Positions 33,318 to 45,408 of a stretch of 64,000 nucleotides of DNA are shown in pieces (within the stretch, counting starts at the first letter, position 1; each line of letters opens with the position of its first letter). Under the pieces are notes generated by a model. The model was not told the DNA's origin. It saw only the letters and a program-made list of their open reading frames with translations, and searched no databases. The stretch comes from Corbicula japonica (taxonomy: Eukaryota > Mollusca > Bivalvia > Venerida > Cyrenidae), in assembly GCA_038501625.1 (NCBI GenBank), contig JAZAYU010000114.1:1984001-2048000 (forward strand), written 5' to 3'. A program made the translations under genes and the position numbers.

Positions 33318-33520
33318 ATGTTTACCTGTTCACATTGTGGCAAGGAATTTCGCAGTAAGAGTGGATTGCGAAGACATGAAAAAGACATGAAGGAACCGGG
33401 AAATACACATGTGTTGTGTGTTGCAAGCTGGCATTCTGCCAGACAGAACATGAAGAACATTTTGCAAAACATAAGAACGACAAGAATTTTGTCTGTCCAA
33501 ACTGTGGTAGGTCAACACAA
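33318..33520 (+). pseudogene. C2H2 zinc-finger gene fragment, left arm, frameshifted
   Basis: The frame begins MFTCSHCGKEFRSKSGLRRH, a C2H2 finger start whose second His is not in place. Near 33400 the frame shifts relative to the right-arm copy, so the second module (C-x2-C, then H-E-x2-H) is read out of frame. An acceptor-like ATATTTCAG lies just before the ATG, suggesting it was once an internal exon. Confidence 0.6.
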
Positions 33521-33610
33521 AATTTATTATCTCTCTACGTTTGAAATGTATTAAATATGATTTCACTTCATTTGAAATCATCGCTTCTTAAACCATCATT
33601 TGTGAATGTT

Positions 33611-33838
33611 TTATAATTTCATAAAACGTAGGCTACTGTACGTTGTTATAGTTTGTCTACCACAGTTTGGACAGACAAAATTCTTGTCGTTCTTATGTCT
33701 TGCAGAATGTTCTTCATGTTCTTTCTGGCAGAATGCCAGCTTGCCACACACAACACATGTGTATTTCCCGGTTTCTTCAGGTCTTTTTTCAGGTCTTGTT
33801 TGTAATTTAACTGTATGATTTGCATACATTATGCACAT
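33611..33838 (-). pseudogene. C2H2-type zinc-finger fragment, right arm
   Basis: A minus-strand open frame contains YTCVVCGKLAFCQKEHEEHS and then NFVCPNCGR, the paired CxxC motifs of C2H2-like fingers, with about 20 residues of flank. It is the inverted partner of the fragment at 33318, stays in frame, but has no complete gene around it. Confidence 0.55.
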
Positions 33839-34020
33839 CAGGACGTTTATTTTTTATTGTTCGTCCATAGTGGACTGGTTAATTGTCGGGATGTTTAAAG
33901 GCCTGATGCCCTTAAAGTTGACAGTTTGAAAAACAGTTGATGATGCCCTTACTTGCTTTATATTACATTATTGTTTGTAAGCTACATGTATTGAGAATAT
34001 GTTCAGTGTTATTTATTTTC

Positions 34021-35130
34021 AAGTTAAATAATTCGTATATATTAAATGCTTTATGGGAATAAAACTTGTAATTGACAAGGTACACAAAGCGCTCGACGGA
34101 ACCGAGTCCCAGATGGATCTATTTTTCACTCGTGTCCCAGATGGATCTTTTTACTTTTTTACTCGAAATTGGACAAACTATCACGATTTGTGCATAAATC
34201 AACTGTCGAAAATGACTTTAATAATGTATCTAACACTCGGCTCCAATCGGCTACAAAAATGAAGGGCTGCATCGAAAGAACTCGGCATCGATGTATGTTG
34301 TTTTTGGCCTGAGTCCTAAATGGATCTCTCAAAAAAACAAATTAAAACCGAATAAACTCATAAACTGGCTCATCTCACAGTAAATGCTTCTCGGAATAAT
34401 AATAATGAGACTTATGAATATTTGTTGCGCTACAAAACAATTTTCAGCTACGAAGATTTCAAACAGAAAAATTAAAGTTTACCTTTGAAGCGACGGGTTT
34501 GTTTACAAAAAAGTCCGGGATGGATCTTTTTGGTAGGTGCTCGTGACGTAGTATGATACCATTGTCACCACTCGAACTAATATCCTTGCTTTATGAAGGC
34601 ATGGGGGATTTTTATGGTAATTTTATGTAAAAAGATAAGTAGAATTGATATATCTTATTATATTTCAAATTCGAACAGCGTACTTCCATGAAGAGAAATT
34701 AAAGTTTTATCATCGACCCGGTGTTATAAGAACACGAGTCAAGTGTATCACAGGCAGCTATTTATTATTTCATAAATAATGTTTATCAGTTTATTAAGAA
34801 TTACCTTTTATTTTAAAAAAAATACATTAATCCACGGTTTTCCATTTTCATCTTTATTTCTAACTTCTTTTCGATTCCGTGAATGTCATCATTTTAAAAA
34901 AAAGTGGGTGTGCACTAAGAACTAAATAAAAAAAGATTTTACTGACAATCAAAATGAATTATTTTAACATTTATTACATCTTCAATGAATGTTCCGTGTC
35001 AAAAACTATGTACAAAAAAAATTAACACAATTTATATACTCGCGCGCAAAAGAAACACCTTATGTATTTTCGTTCAATATTTTTTCTTTACTGGATACGC
35101 ACTTTGTTGTGGATATGTATTCGTTATACA
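34021..35130. other. Non-coding stretch with dispersed-repeat pieces
   Basis: The word CCCAGATGGATCT is repeated at about 34108 and 34137, with GATGGATCT again near 34512. The part 34550-34745 resembles 8985-9110. No supported gene. Confidence 0.45.
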
Positions 35131-35287
35131 GGGTGATTCATAATATCTGATACCCCTTTTAAATTTTAATAGTGTTAATATCATCAAACATAGGCATATA
35201 ATTTTCACATAGTAATAATTGAGAGGCTTTAAAGATTTGATTGATATATAACGGACTTAAATAAGAAATGTTGTTTGTATATATATA

Positions 35288-35480
35288 ACAAATGTTCAAT
35301 GTGACGTCCATTTTCCGTGATTATTTCAACAAGTCTTTTCATAAAATTGTCTTATTTGGCCGATGTGACATCTGTGAATTTATCTATTTCACTTCTTGTT
35401 GAATTGATGACTTAAGCTCTTGCACTGATGTTGGTTTGTGTGTGAATACCTTATCTTTTAAATGTTCCCAATGAAAAAAT
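35288..35480 (-). pseudogene. Tc1/mariner-type transposase C-terminal remnant
   Basis: On the minus strand the peptide runs FFHWEHLKDKVFTHKPTSVQ then ELKSSIQQEV, breaks at a stop, and resumes in another frame as MKRLVEIITENGRHIEHL. This matches the end of IS630/Tc1/mariner-type transposases (a DFFLWG-like motif, then a closing GGHIEHL-like motif). An end-like GGGTGATTCATAATATC lies outside at about 35131. Only a damaged 3' piece remains. Confidence 0.65.
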
Positions 35481-36123
35481 CTAATCGGCCATAGAAAATT
35501 TCAAGAAGTATTTTCTTTTACTTATATAACAGAAAAGAGAAATTCGGACAGTTTTATCATCCTACATCAAAGTGAAAAAATATTCTCGTACAAATCTCTA
35601 TACACGGAAATAGTCAATAAATTTTGTTTATATATTCGATTTGTGGATGTGTTGTTGTTTTTTCAGCAATTAGCGACTGTTAAGAAAAGCCGCATTTTTA
35701 ATATTTTACTACTTAAATCTACCTCAAAACCTTCATTTTAGCTATTAAATGAAACACTAATTATTGTTAAACGTTATCGGAGTCATGACGGTGTTTTCTC
35801 AGCAGTTAGCGCTTTCCGTATTTCTTAGCGGTTCGCGCTTTGTCTATAAATTATATTGATTGATAATGAAATTGTGATGCTGGCCAAAGTCGACGTCAGA
35901 CCATAACAATACAACATCATACAATGGTCGTTTAATACAGATATAAACTGTACTGACAGATGATTTTTTCCTGTGTGTGATCGTGATGGAGCCCTGAACG
36001 TTTTTAATGTGCGTCCTTATTCCTTTAAGTATAAACAAAGTTATTCAAAGTTACCGGGCAAATAATACGTATTGTCTTGAAACGTTTTAAAATTATGCAA
36101 ATAATAAATAGACGCCTGTGATA

Positions 36124-36478
36124 TATCGCAGGATTTATCAAGAGGCGGAGTTCAGATGCGCAAGGATATATCACGGGGAGCGTAGCCCCAAGTGAGAAAT
36201 ATCTAGAAAATAGAACGACATTCTGTGAAAAATATTATGGCGTACGAAAAGGCTCAAAAGGTAGCAAGTGCTGATGCACCTATAAATATATACGATGGAG
36301 GTATAAAAAAGAAGGTGCACAGGTATTTGAAATGGTGTTGCAACTGTATTTTAAAGGTGCACCTGTAAATTTGTACGTCCATCGCATAAATTTACAGGTG
36401 CACCGGTAATTTTGTATGTAGGTCCACCTTCAATTTACTTTTGAGCCTTTTCGTGCGACATAGTAAAATCCTGCGATA
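36124..36478. mobile_element. Nested inverted-repeat element, about 355 bp
   Basis: The outer ends TATCGCAGGATTT (36124) and AAATCCTGCGATA (36466-36478) are perfect complements. An inner pair, CGTACGAAAAGGCTCAAAAG (36241) and its complement at 36434-36459, bounds a core with repeated GGTGCACC words. It looks like one MITE inside another. Confidence 0.7.
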
Positions 36479-37385
36479 AACCATCGGTAGCTATTTATGA
36501 TTCCAATTATAACCCGATGTCCTATATAATGCTTTGAAAATAGCGTTACCTACTTCGCCGAGTACGTTCGTCAAGCGGTTTATGACGTCAAAAATGGCGT
36601 GAAACGTCAGAAAATTCAAAGCAGTGATAGATTCTATTTATTTTATGCTTATCATTGAATTATAGATTTTTCCCGGTGAAATAAAAGTGGTATTTCACTG
36701 TTTTCAAACAGTTGAATATCATTTTTATGTTCACTGATTTTTTTTTCACGTTGGTACTCAAACTTATATAACATTCCGAATAAGAAAGTTTAGAAAACAT
36801 ATTTAGATATTCTCAATTCGTAAAATTCTTCTTAAAAAAATAGGACGACTTTAGAGAATTTAGGAGAAGTGGTCAAATTTTGCAAGAACAAAGATCAATA
36901 TTGTGTCAATTCCAATTTAGATATGAAGTAAATACTTACTTCACTGAAGTAAATACTTACTTCACTATTGAAAATAAATTAAAATGAAGTTAAAGCAATC
37001 TGTGAGCGGTAAAATTCACTGAATACAAGCTATGACTCGCACCAATCTGATTATGACCCCTTGAAAATTTTGAACAAGCTATTGAAATCCCGGTATACCG
37101 GTAACTATCTTTATATGGAAAATATACAATTATATGAATTATTCAAATTCTTATTAATGTTTTGTTAAAAAATATATTTACATATGTGTGGTTTTTTTTT
37201 TAGAAAACAACAAAAAAACAAAATAACTACATTGTGCTTGTCGATCAACGTCATACAAAAATAATTTCGCATATTATATTGGCCTCAAACACTGTTGAAA
37301 AAAAACTATTTAAACTCTCGTTAATGACGTTTTTATGTTGGCGTTGACATCCGTAATTATGTCAACAAAACATGTAAACCTTTCG

Positions 37386-37393
37386 TATAAAAA
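37386..37393 (+). promoter_or_regulatory. TATA box of peptide gene A
   Basis: TATAAAAA lies about 30 bp before the conserved leader segment. The same word at the same distance occurs in unit B (46021). Confidence 0.7.
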
Positions 37394-37415
37394 CTGGGTT
37401 AATCTGACGCTAACA

Positions 37416-37483
37416 ACAATTTCAAAAAAGAAGAACACACGAGCGATTTAGTACGTTAGAACGCCGAACAGAAACAGATCACG
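37416..37483 (+). other. Non-coding first exon of peptide gene A
   Basis: The sequence ends ACG|GTAAGA, a strong donor at 37484. It has no ATG leading into the peptide frame. It is closely matched in unit B up to the donor at 46124. The start is estimated from the TATA spacing. It pairs with the TTTTTGCAG acceptor directly before the CDS ATG. Confidence 0.6.
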
Positions 37484-37837
37484 GTAAGATTAAATAGATT
37501 AGTAGATTTTAGCAGAATATTAATATTAATATTGCCGATATTTAATTACAACTAATTGGACGTAGGTTGTATTAAGTGCTGTCTACTTAATTTTATCAAT
37601 CTATGTTTATGTCATCTTGCAGTTAAAAGCTGCGTATTCGCCGTTGAGAGTTGAATACATGTACTCCAATGTCAAAGATGTGGTTAATACATAATATTGC
37701 TTGTGCCGGTATGTAATGCATACAAATGACTAAATAATGCGAATTTAGCAGGAACTTTGGAATAATCGGAAAATGAAAGGATCTGTTGTGAGTGAATGTG
37801 AAAGTTACTTCGTTCGTAACGCTATGAAAGCTTTTGG

Positions 37838-37917
37838 AAACCAGTCTCAAATCTCAAGCATCTGATTGGCTGAAATGGCGACTGGCCAATCAGATGCTTG
37901 AGATTTGAGACTGGTTT
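37838..37917. repeat. Palindrome with 33-bp arms (unit A)
   Basis: Arms starting AAACCAGTCTCAAATCTCAA at 37838 and ending CTGGTTT at 37917 are perfect complements around a 14-bp spacer. The counterpart in unit B is at 46216. Confidence 0.85.
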
Positions 37918-38306
37918 ACCGGTAAATACTCGTACGTGTAGCAATATTTTATCACAGTTACTTTCTTCACTGACTTTCTATAGCGTGTTCATATAAATTA
38001 TATATCGTTTGCAGATTATCCCGAAATTCAATTAAAAATAACCACGAATTAAGAAAATAAGCCTTAACGTAGTTTTAGACAATTAAGGTTCACGAATTTG
38101 AATACCCACAAAAATGCTGTCACGTTAGATTTTCCCCGCTTAATACAAGTGCACCCAATATAATAATTATAATTGATTGTGGGGAAACAAAGGTCATTAT
38201 GTGTTCTAATATTTTAAAATTCATTTCCAAATATTTATGGATATTAATGATTGCGAAATATTAAAAATATTTAACGGTAATAGTGGTGAACATTCAATCT
38301 GATTTT

Positions 38307-39987
38307 AGCTCACCTGTCACGTAGTGACAAGGTGAGCTTTTGTGATCGCAATTTGTCCAGCGTCCGTCCGGCGTCCGTCCGTCCGTCCTTCCGTTAACTT
38401 TTAATTTAAACGACATCTCCTCTTAAACCCCTGGGCCAAAGTGGATGAAACTTGCCATGGATGTTTCTTGCATGAAGCTCTTTCAAAGTTGTTCAAAGAA
38501 ATCAATTCCATGCAGAACTCTGGTTGCCATGGCAATCTAAAGTAAAAACTTTAAAAATCTTCTTGTCTGAAACCACAAGGCCTAGAGCTTAGATGTTTGG
38601 CATTTAGCACCCTCTAGTAGAACTCTACAAAGATTGTTAAAATTATTTCCCTGGGTCAAAATTAGGCTCGCCCCAGGGTCACTTCATTTTACATAGACTT
38701 ATATAGGAAGTCTTTAAAAATCTTTTTCTCACAAACCACAATGCATACAGCTTAGATATTTGGTAGGTAGGATTGTCTAATGGATGTCTACATAATTTGT
38801 TCAAATTATGTCCCCTAGGCCAAAATCGGCCACGCCCTATGGTTCTCTTGATTTACATATAGTTATATAGGAAAAACATTAAAATCTTCTTCTTTAAAAC
38901 CACAAGGCCTAGAGCCTTAATATTTGATATACAACATCATCTAGTGGTCATCTACCAAAATTGTTCAAACTATCCCCCTGGGGTCAAAAATGGCCCCGCC
39001 CCAGGGGTCCCTTTTAACATAGACTTATATAGGGAAAACTTTTTAAAAAATCTTCTTCTCTAAAACCACAAGGCCTAGAACCTTGGTATTTAGTATGTGT
39101 CATCATGTAGTAGTCCTCTACAAAAGTTGGTCAAATTATTCTCATGGAGTCAAAAATGGCTCCGCCTCGGGGGTCACTAGTTTTATTACAAAGTGTTATA
39201 AAGTAAATCTTTTAAAAAAATCTTCTTCTCTGAAACCGTAATGCCTATTTGTTATAGAGTATGGAAGCATATACTTAACCACATAAAATAACGTGAAAAT
39301 AATGGAGGATTTCGCAAAAAAAAGTTATGTTGACACGAATTTATTTCTGTTAGTGCTCTAAACTGCCACAACATAAAGATAAAGTTTTCATGTAAATAAT
39401 GGAGTATTTCACGAAAACACATAACTTTTCACGAAACCTTAAAAATTTCACGAAAGATATTTTTGCATGAACATAATGGAAGATTTCACGAAATCAGATT
39501 TCGTAAAACGAAAAACAGATAACATTTCATGAAAGCGTTACAATTTCACGAAAGATGCCAGTTATCTAAAAATTATGGAAGCATATTTGTACCACAACTT
39601 AACCACATAAAATAACGTGAAAATAATGGATGTTTTCGCGAAAAAAAAAATTATCTGTTTTCGAGAAAAATAATCTGTTTTCATGAAATCCTCCATTATT
39701 TTCATGGAAACTATATCTTTATGTTGAGGCAATTTAGAGCATTATCAGGAATAAATTCGTGTTAGTTTCTTTCGTGTGTAATTTATCTGTTTTCGCGAAA
39801 AAAAAACAACACTTTTTTTTCAAATATGCTTCCATAATAGAGCATCATCTAGTTACATTTTCTCCAAAAAATAGCAGCTTTTTTTTTTTTTAATTTTTGA
39901 CTTGATTTTACCAAACTTGCACACAACTCTTGCAACCATTGAGCAGTTGTTGACAGGTGAGCGACCCAGGGTCCTATGGACCCTCTT
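38307..39987. mobile_element. Bivalve-type repeat with GGTGAGCTTTTGTGATCGC start (unit A copy)
   Basis: It begins with a hairpin (AGCTCACCTGTCACGTAGTG then ACAAGGTGAGCT) and ends with CAGGTGAGCGACCCAGGGTC then CTATGGACCCTCTTG, a second hairpin. The body is built of diverged sub-repeats with the words ACCACAAGGCCTAGA and CCCCAGGGGTC. Long open frames are absent. I associate this sequence with many bivalve genomes; end hairpins suggest a rolling-circle or other non-autonomous element, which is inference. It is interrupted by a MITE at 39260. Confidence 0.6.
39260..39836. mobile_element. 577-bp MITE inserted in unit A only
   Basis: Ends TATGGAAGCATA and TATGCTTCCATA are inverted. The element is flanked by ATAGAG on both sides (39254-39259 and 39837-39842), a likely 6-bp target duplication. 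Unit B has the empty site (GGTTTAGAGCATC near 47680). Inside are repeated TTTCACGAAA words and a second internal TATGGAAGCATATTTG at about 39571. Confidence 0.8.
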
Positions 39988-40532
39988 GTTTTTAAAAAGA
40001 ATTAATTTTGATATGGTTTTGAGCTTCTCTTCAGAACGCAATATTTGTTTGGAATTGATTTCTTTTTAACAATAAATATTACTTTACATAAAATACTGTA
40101 ACATTTACATATTATCACTGATGGCTGTTTTTTTATAGCGAGAAAGATATAATTTAGAAAAACTCTGTATTTCTTGAAAAAGACCGTGGGGTAAATATGA
40201 GTTTAAAATTCTGTATTTTAGATACTGTGAATTTCATGTGTATTAAAATGTAAACCATAGTCATCTTAAGGATGCTCGTGCGTTTTAGTGCGCATGTGCT
40301 GAGAAAAAGATGAATTGTCGCAAAAGTTCAAGATTGATTTTTTAAGTGTATAATTGTATTGTAGCTATAATCAGGGAAAAAACAGATATTACAAGAAGCA
40401 ATAACTTTTTCAAGAAGTAAGTTTGGTAGAAGCACGGACTGTTACCTCTTTTTCGAAGACATTGCTTCACTGTGTCTTTGAAATAATGTTAAGTTTGACA
40501 CAATCAATATTATTTTTATTTTATTTTTGCAG

Positions 40533-40871
40533 ATGGAAAACAGACGCGTTGTTTTAACCACCTTTTTGGTGACGTTGATGATAAGTTTTGCAATGGGAAA
40601 CATATTCAACGACATAAAACAAGCAGACAATGCCGTTGTTGACGGGGGCAAAACCGCGGTTGACAAATCAATGGACGTCGCTGGCACTATTCTTGTCAAA
40701 TTAAGCGAAGTTGGCAAAACAATAGGCGATAACGTAGCCACGGGATTTGATAAAACTAAAGATATTGTTAAAAGTGTCGTAGAAGGAGCGAAAGAAGAAG
40801 CTAAAAGTGCAGCAGAGAGAATAAAAACCTCTATAAGGATTGTTGGGGGGCTCTTTAAAAGGATTGGTTAG
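40533..40871 (+). CDS. Small secreted amphipathic-helix peptide, copy A
   Basis: 112 codons. The ATG follows the acceptor TTTTTGCAG directly, so the upstream exon is untranslated. Residues 1-22 (MENRRVVLTTFLVTLMISFA then MG) form a signal peptide. The mature part is Cys-free, Lys/Asp/Glu/Ala/Val-rich with heptad or 11-mer-like amphipathic periodicity (GKTAVDKSMDVAG, GAKEEAKSAAERIKT) and a cationic end GGLFKRIG. Compared with copy B it lacks four residues after NDIK and ends five residues earlier because a Tyr codon has become TAG. AATAAA follows at 41008. The family is not recognised. Membrane-active antimicrobial, lipid-binding or LEA-like protective roles would fit such helices, but this is speculation. 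Confidence 0.75.
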   Translation: MENRRVVLTTFLVTLMISFAMGNIFNDIKQADNAVVDGGKTAVDKSMDVAGTILVKLSEVGKTIGDNVATGFDKTKDIVKSVVEGAKEEAKSAAERIKTSIRIVGGLFKRIG

Positions 40872-41390
40872 ACAAAAGTTTTTTAGGCGATACTGTCACA
40901 TTTTATTACGGATGTGTCAAGTAATTGTAATACAACAACAATCTTTAGGAAGGGACAAAACATAAACATTATAAAACTAGAATTTTCGAATACTACATGT
41001 AGTTAAAAATAAATAAATATAGTAAAAGCCTCCACCTCCCCATAATTAGTGGTCTTTTTCAAGAGATTCAGGGAATGTTGGTTTAAAGCAGCCAGTGGAA
41101 TACTCTTATGTCTCAGATGGGGTTAAAATTAATTGTACTGCAGTGTAATGCCTAGAAATGACTAAACAGGATCAAGTTTTGTTAAATGTAGAACTTATCA
41201 TGTAGCGCTTTTACTATTGACTAATTTTTATTTACTTACTCGTGTTTGACGTGTTCTTTAGAGCTTGACGTCGTGTTAGACGTTTCATTCAGAAATATGC
41301 AGACGTTACGTTCTTATTGTTTTCTCTATATACGTAAATGCTCCTTGTATATCTCCCAGACCTGTTTGAATTTTGTGGACAACAGAATAT

Positions 41391-41500
41391 CATCATCATC
41401 ATATCATTCTCACCATATCATTCTCATCATCCTCATCATCCTCCTCCTCATCATCATATTCTCATCATATCATCATCATATCATTCTCATCATCATCATA
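41391..41500. repeat. ATC-rich microsatellite
   Basis: Irregular (ATC)n with CATATCATTCTCATC words; poly-His and poly-Ile frames across it are artefacts. Related runs lie at 42432-42575 and 49747-49830, and a GATCAT run at 42610-42672. Confidence 0.9.
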
Positions 41501-42431
41501 AATATCGATATGATATCGGAATAAAATCATTCGGTATTGATGATGATGATGATGATGATGATGATGTTCTGTTGTACACCAATACCAAACGTGTCTGGGA
41601 GATCACAATGAAATAATATTACACCATCATCATAATATATCGAAATGATACCGAAACAGTTTGATATCCAAATTATTTGGAAATAATCTTATAAATCGGT
41701 AGGATATGATTTGATATGATGTCGGTATCATATCAATATTAAATCGATATCATATAGAAATAAAATCGATATCTTGCCAAAAGCATATCGGTATCTTGCA
41801 AAAATCATATCAATATAACATCGATATTTCCATGTAATCGTTAACATTTGGAGGAAATTGCAATACACTGATTACAATGTTTCTTTTTCGACCTGTTAGT
41901 TACTGTAATTGTTGAATGCATTGCCGGGTAAATCATTTGCGGTGAAGAAAACGGCCAATTTTGCTAATTGTAATACAACAACAATCTTTTGGAAGGGACA
42001 AAACATAAACATTATAAAACTAGAATTTTCGAATACTACCTGTAGTTAAAAATAAATAAATATAGTAAAAGCCTCCACCTCCCCATAATTAGTGGTCTTT
42101 TTCAAGAGATTCAGGGAATGTTGGTTTAAAGCAGCCAGTGGAATACTCTTACGTCTTAGATGGGGTTAATATTAATTGTACTGCAGTGTAATGCCTAGAA
42201 ATAACTAAACAGGATCAAGTTTTGTTAAATGTAGAACTTATCATGTAGCGCTTTTACTATTGACTAATTTTTATTTACTTACTCGTGTTTGACGTGTTCT
42301 TTAAAGCTTGACGTCGTTTTAGACGTTTCATTCAGAAATATGTAGACGTTACGTTCTTATTGTTTTCTCTATATACGTAAATGCTCCTTGTATATCTCCC
42401 AGACCCGTTTGAATTTTGTGGACAACAGAAT

Positions 42432-42672
42432 ATCATCATCATCATCATCATCATCATCATAATATCATTCTCATCATATCATTCTCTTCATATCATCATC
42501 ATCATCATCATCATATCATTCTCATCATATCATCATCATATCATTCTCATCATCATCATCATCATCATCATAAATATCGATATGATATCGGAATAAAATC
42601 ATTCGGTATTGATGATGATGATGATCATGATCATGATCATGATCATGATCATGATCATGATGATCATGATGA
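42432..42672. repeat. ATC-rich and GATCAT microsatellites
   Basis: The second tandem copy of the ATC tract, followed at 42610-42672 by GATGAT/GATCAT repeats that are self-complementary. Confidence 0.9.
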
Positions 42673-43439
42673 TGTTCTGTTGTACACCAATACCAAACGT
42701 GTCTGGGAGATCACAATGAAATAATATTACATCATCATCATAATATATCGAAATGATATCGAAACAGTTTGATATCCAAATTATTTGGAAATAATATAAT
42801 GAATCGGTAGGATATGATTTGATATGATGTCGGTATCATATCAATATTAAATCGATATCATATAGAAATAAAATCGATATCTTGACAAAAGGATATCGAT
42901 ATCTTGCCAAAATCATATCAATATAACATCGATATTTCCATGTAATCGTTGCATTTGGAGGAAATTGCAATACACTGATTACAATGTTTCTTTTTCGACC
43001 GGTTAGTTACTGTAATTGTTAAATGCATTGCCGGGTAAATCATTGGCGGTGAAAAAAACGGCAAATTTTGCTAAAACAAGGGTGTGTCAAGTCGAAATGA
43101 TATCGAAACAGTTTGATATCCAAATTATTTGGAAATAATATGATAAATCGGTAGGATATGATTTGATATGATGTCGGTATCATATCAATATTAAATCGAT
43201 ATCATATAGAAATAAAATCGATATCTTGCCAAAAGCATATCGATATCTTGCCAAAATCATATCAATATCACATCGATATATACATGTAATCGTTGCATTT
43301 GGAGGAAATTGCAATACACTGATTACAATGTTTCTTTTTCGACCTGTTAGTTACTGTAATTGTTAAATGCATTGCCGGGTAAATCATTGGCGGTGCAAAA
43401 AACGGCCAATTTTGCTAAAACAAGGGTACGAGTAGATAG

Positions 43440-43452
43440 CTCTCTCTCTATT

Positions 43453-43484
<32 letters not shown>

Positions 43485-43574
43485 CGACCGTCTTTCTGTC
43501 TCTGTCTCTCTCTCTCTCTGTCTCTCTCTCTCTCTCTGTCTCTGTCTCTGTCTGTCTGTCTCTGTCTGTCTGTC

Positions 43575-43652
<78 letters not shown>
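43440..43652. repeat. TCTG/TC microsatellite (unit A)
   Basis: (TCTG)n and (TC)n tracts. Long open frames on both strands are low-complexity artefacts. It matches 50757-50967 in unit B. Confidence 0.95.
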
Positions 43653-43656
<4 letters not shown>

Positions 43657-45136
43657 GATGAATCCAACAATCTAAAAATCGCAAAATCTTCAAAATGGTA
43701 GATAGCTCACTATAAGATTCAAGCGACAAAGTGTGGTCTATATGTTGGCATCAAAAACGCTTCTATGACAATTGTATTAAATTAAGTACATAGTTATATT
43801 CATGCCAATCTCGGATGACAGAAAGAATATAGTACTCTTTGTTTCTTTCAGTAAACACGGACTTCATTGTAAGTCGGCCAGACAATCAGACACACGATTA
43901 AACTGGCCTTTTTATTGAAATTAAGACAACAAAATAGGTTCTGTTCTAATAAATCGTGTCTTTATTTTATAAACATGTAACAAATGTAAATGCATAAAAA
44001 CTATCACAGAATGTAAAAATGTCATAATAGTTTCACATTTTAAAGTGTTACCCATAAATATGTGTGCATGCTTTGGAACCCGTCTGAATAAAACTGATAG
44101 TATTTTTACGAATAAAGTTTAAATATAAGATTTAAATAAAAATTTCTACGCAATTGCTCTCAGCAATGAAATCGCTCATGAATAAGGTCAATTCAAATAT
44201 CACATATTCGCACGTGAAAATAAAATGGTTCTAAAGCGGTCACGGATTTCGCGGAAACATTAAAGTCACACAACAGCGATATACTGGTAGCTTATAGCTT
44301 CTTAAAATAAAATGTTCTTTATTCTTATTTCCATGACAAATAAAATGATATTATTTATACAGAAATTATAAAAATCCGCAATAAGTTATTAATTTTTATA
44401 CAATAATGTATTTGCATATGTTGTCATAAGTAAAAAACAACAAAACAAGTGCATATTTTGGTAAACGGTCGCCGACGCAAACGCGAACGCCGACACCGAG
44501 ATGAATATGATAGCTCCCATATTCTTCTAATAGCTTAAATGGCTAGTTATAATATACCATTGTTGTTTATTTCAGAAATAAGAAGTGAACATAAACCTAA
44601 TAACCAAAATGAAAAATTTAGAAGATCGAATACGCTTTGAAATTTGAAATGTTGCAAAGTAAGTTTTTAGCAAATATTCAAAACAGTTTGGTGGTTTTCA
44701 TGAAGGGAACAGGCCTCGATAGAAATAATTTCAACAATATTATTTGTGTTAACTATAAATACATGCTTAATTAATGGTAAAATATTGGTTGTTGTCGAAA
44801 GGTGTGGAAAACCTCCGAAATATGGTCTGAATATTCTCAAAAAATAGACTTTTATATTTTTCTCATTTTAGAAAGTTTAGACGGTCCATAATGGTTCAAT
44901 GATGGCATTAACAGTGAGTGATATAAAACTGCTTAATATATAAAGTAATCAATATTTATAAATTGAAATTCATTAAAATTTGTGATTTACAGCAAAATAA
45001 AAAATTTTAGGCCAATATTTGGCCTCCATGGTGAACATGCTCTCTTAACAATCTAATCTTATTCTCCTCTACCAAACTATTCCATTCCTCACAGATTCCT
45101 GAGTTATACACGTCAAATTTCACTATGTATATCGTC
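43653..45136. other. Non-coding tail of unit A
   Basis: AT-rich sequence closely repeated at 50968-52012 and 59641-60122. It contains a GTCGCCGACGCAAACGCGAA block at about 44468. No gene is seen. The site of the 7.6-kb insertion in unit B corresponds to GCAAAGTAAG at about 44654-44663. Confidence 0.6.
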
Positions 45137-45352
45137 TTATTTTCTTTTAATTTGCTCCAGCAAATCAGTAATATTATTAAGTTTATCGTTTGTTTTCTTT
45201 TCAATTGCCGCCATCTTGGTCTCTAGATCATCCATGCGCTTTGCGACAGCGTCTGCGTTGGTCGTATACTTCCGCTCACTTTCACGCATGTGCGAATCAA
45301 AATCTTCTTCCGTCATGGTCACATACCAACGCTCAGATGGTGCATTTGACAT
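45137..45352 (-). CDS. Short coiled-coil open frame, copy A
   Basis: 71 codons from ATG at 45352: acidic start (APSERWYVTMTEEDFDSHMR) then a Lys/Asp/Glu-rich amphipathic helix ending NNITDLLEQIKRK. The copy at 60123-60338 differs at two residues. On the same strand, about 60 bp upstream, lies a tRNA-like sequence (45409-45487), so this may be the body of a tRNA-headed element or the coiled-coil start of an old ORF1-type protein. It is not recognised as a host gene, and no splice partner was found. Confidence 0.4.
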   Translation of the reverse strand: MSNAPSERWYVTMTEEDFDSHMRESERKYTTNADAVAKRMDDLETKMAAIEKKTNDKLNNITDLLEQIKRK

Positions 45353-45408
45353 GTTGTGGCCTGTGAGTATAATACATTTTAATAGGGGTTTGTTGTGTGA
45401 TAATAAGA

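Larger units (their letters stand above)
32981..34020. repeat. Foldback pair carrying C2H2 zinc-finger fragments
   Basis: The left arm 32981-33513 and right arm 33654-34020 are inverted copies with few mismatches, separated by about 140 bp. The right arm lacks about 190 bp of the left, including the first finger. Both arms keep a finger-type coding fragment and the sequence 5' to it, so a gene piece was duplicated head to head. Confidence 0.8.
40923..43076. repeat. 1.05-kb tandem duplication in the 3' region of peptide gene A
   Basis: The segment 40923-41967 (from AATTGTAATACAACAACAAT to the GCCAATTTTGCTA junction) is repeated at about 41967-43076, and part of it a third time to 43430. Unit B has one copy. 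Inside are GATATC/ATCGAT-rich quasi-palindromes and ATC repeats. Confidence 0.85.

Noticed and set aside
41338..42724. Poly-His/Asp/Ile open frames
   Set aside because: Direct translation of ATC/GAT microsatellites.
43347..43729. Arg-Glu/Asp-rich frames resembling RS/RED proteins
   Set aside because: Translation of TC/TCTG microsatellites; same for 50668-51044.
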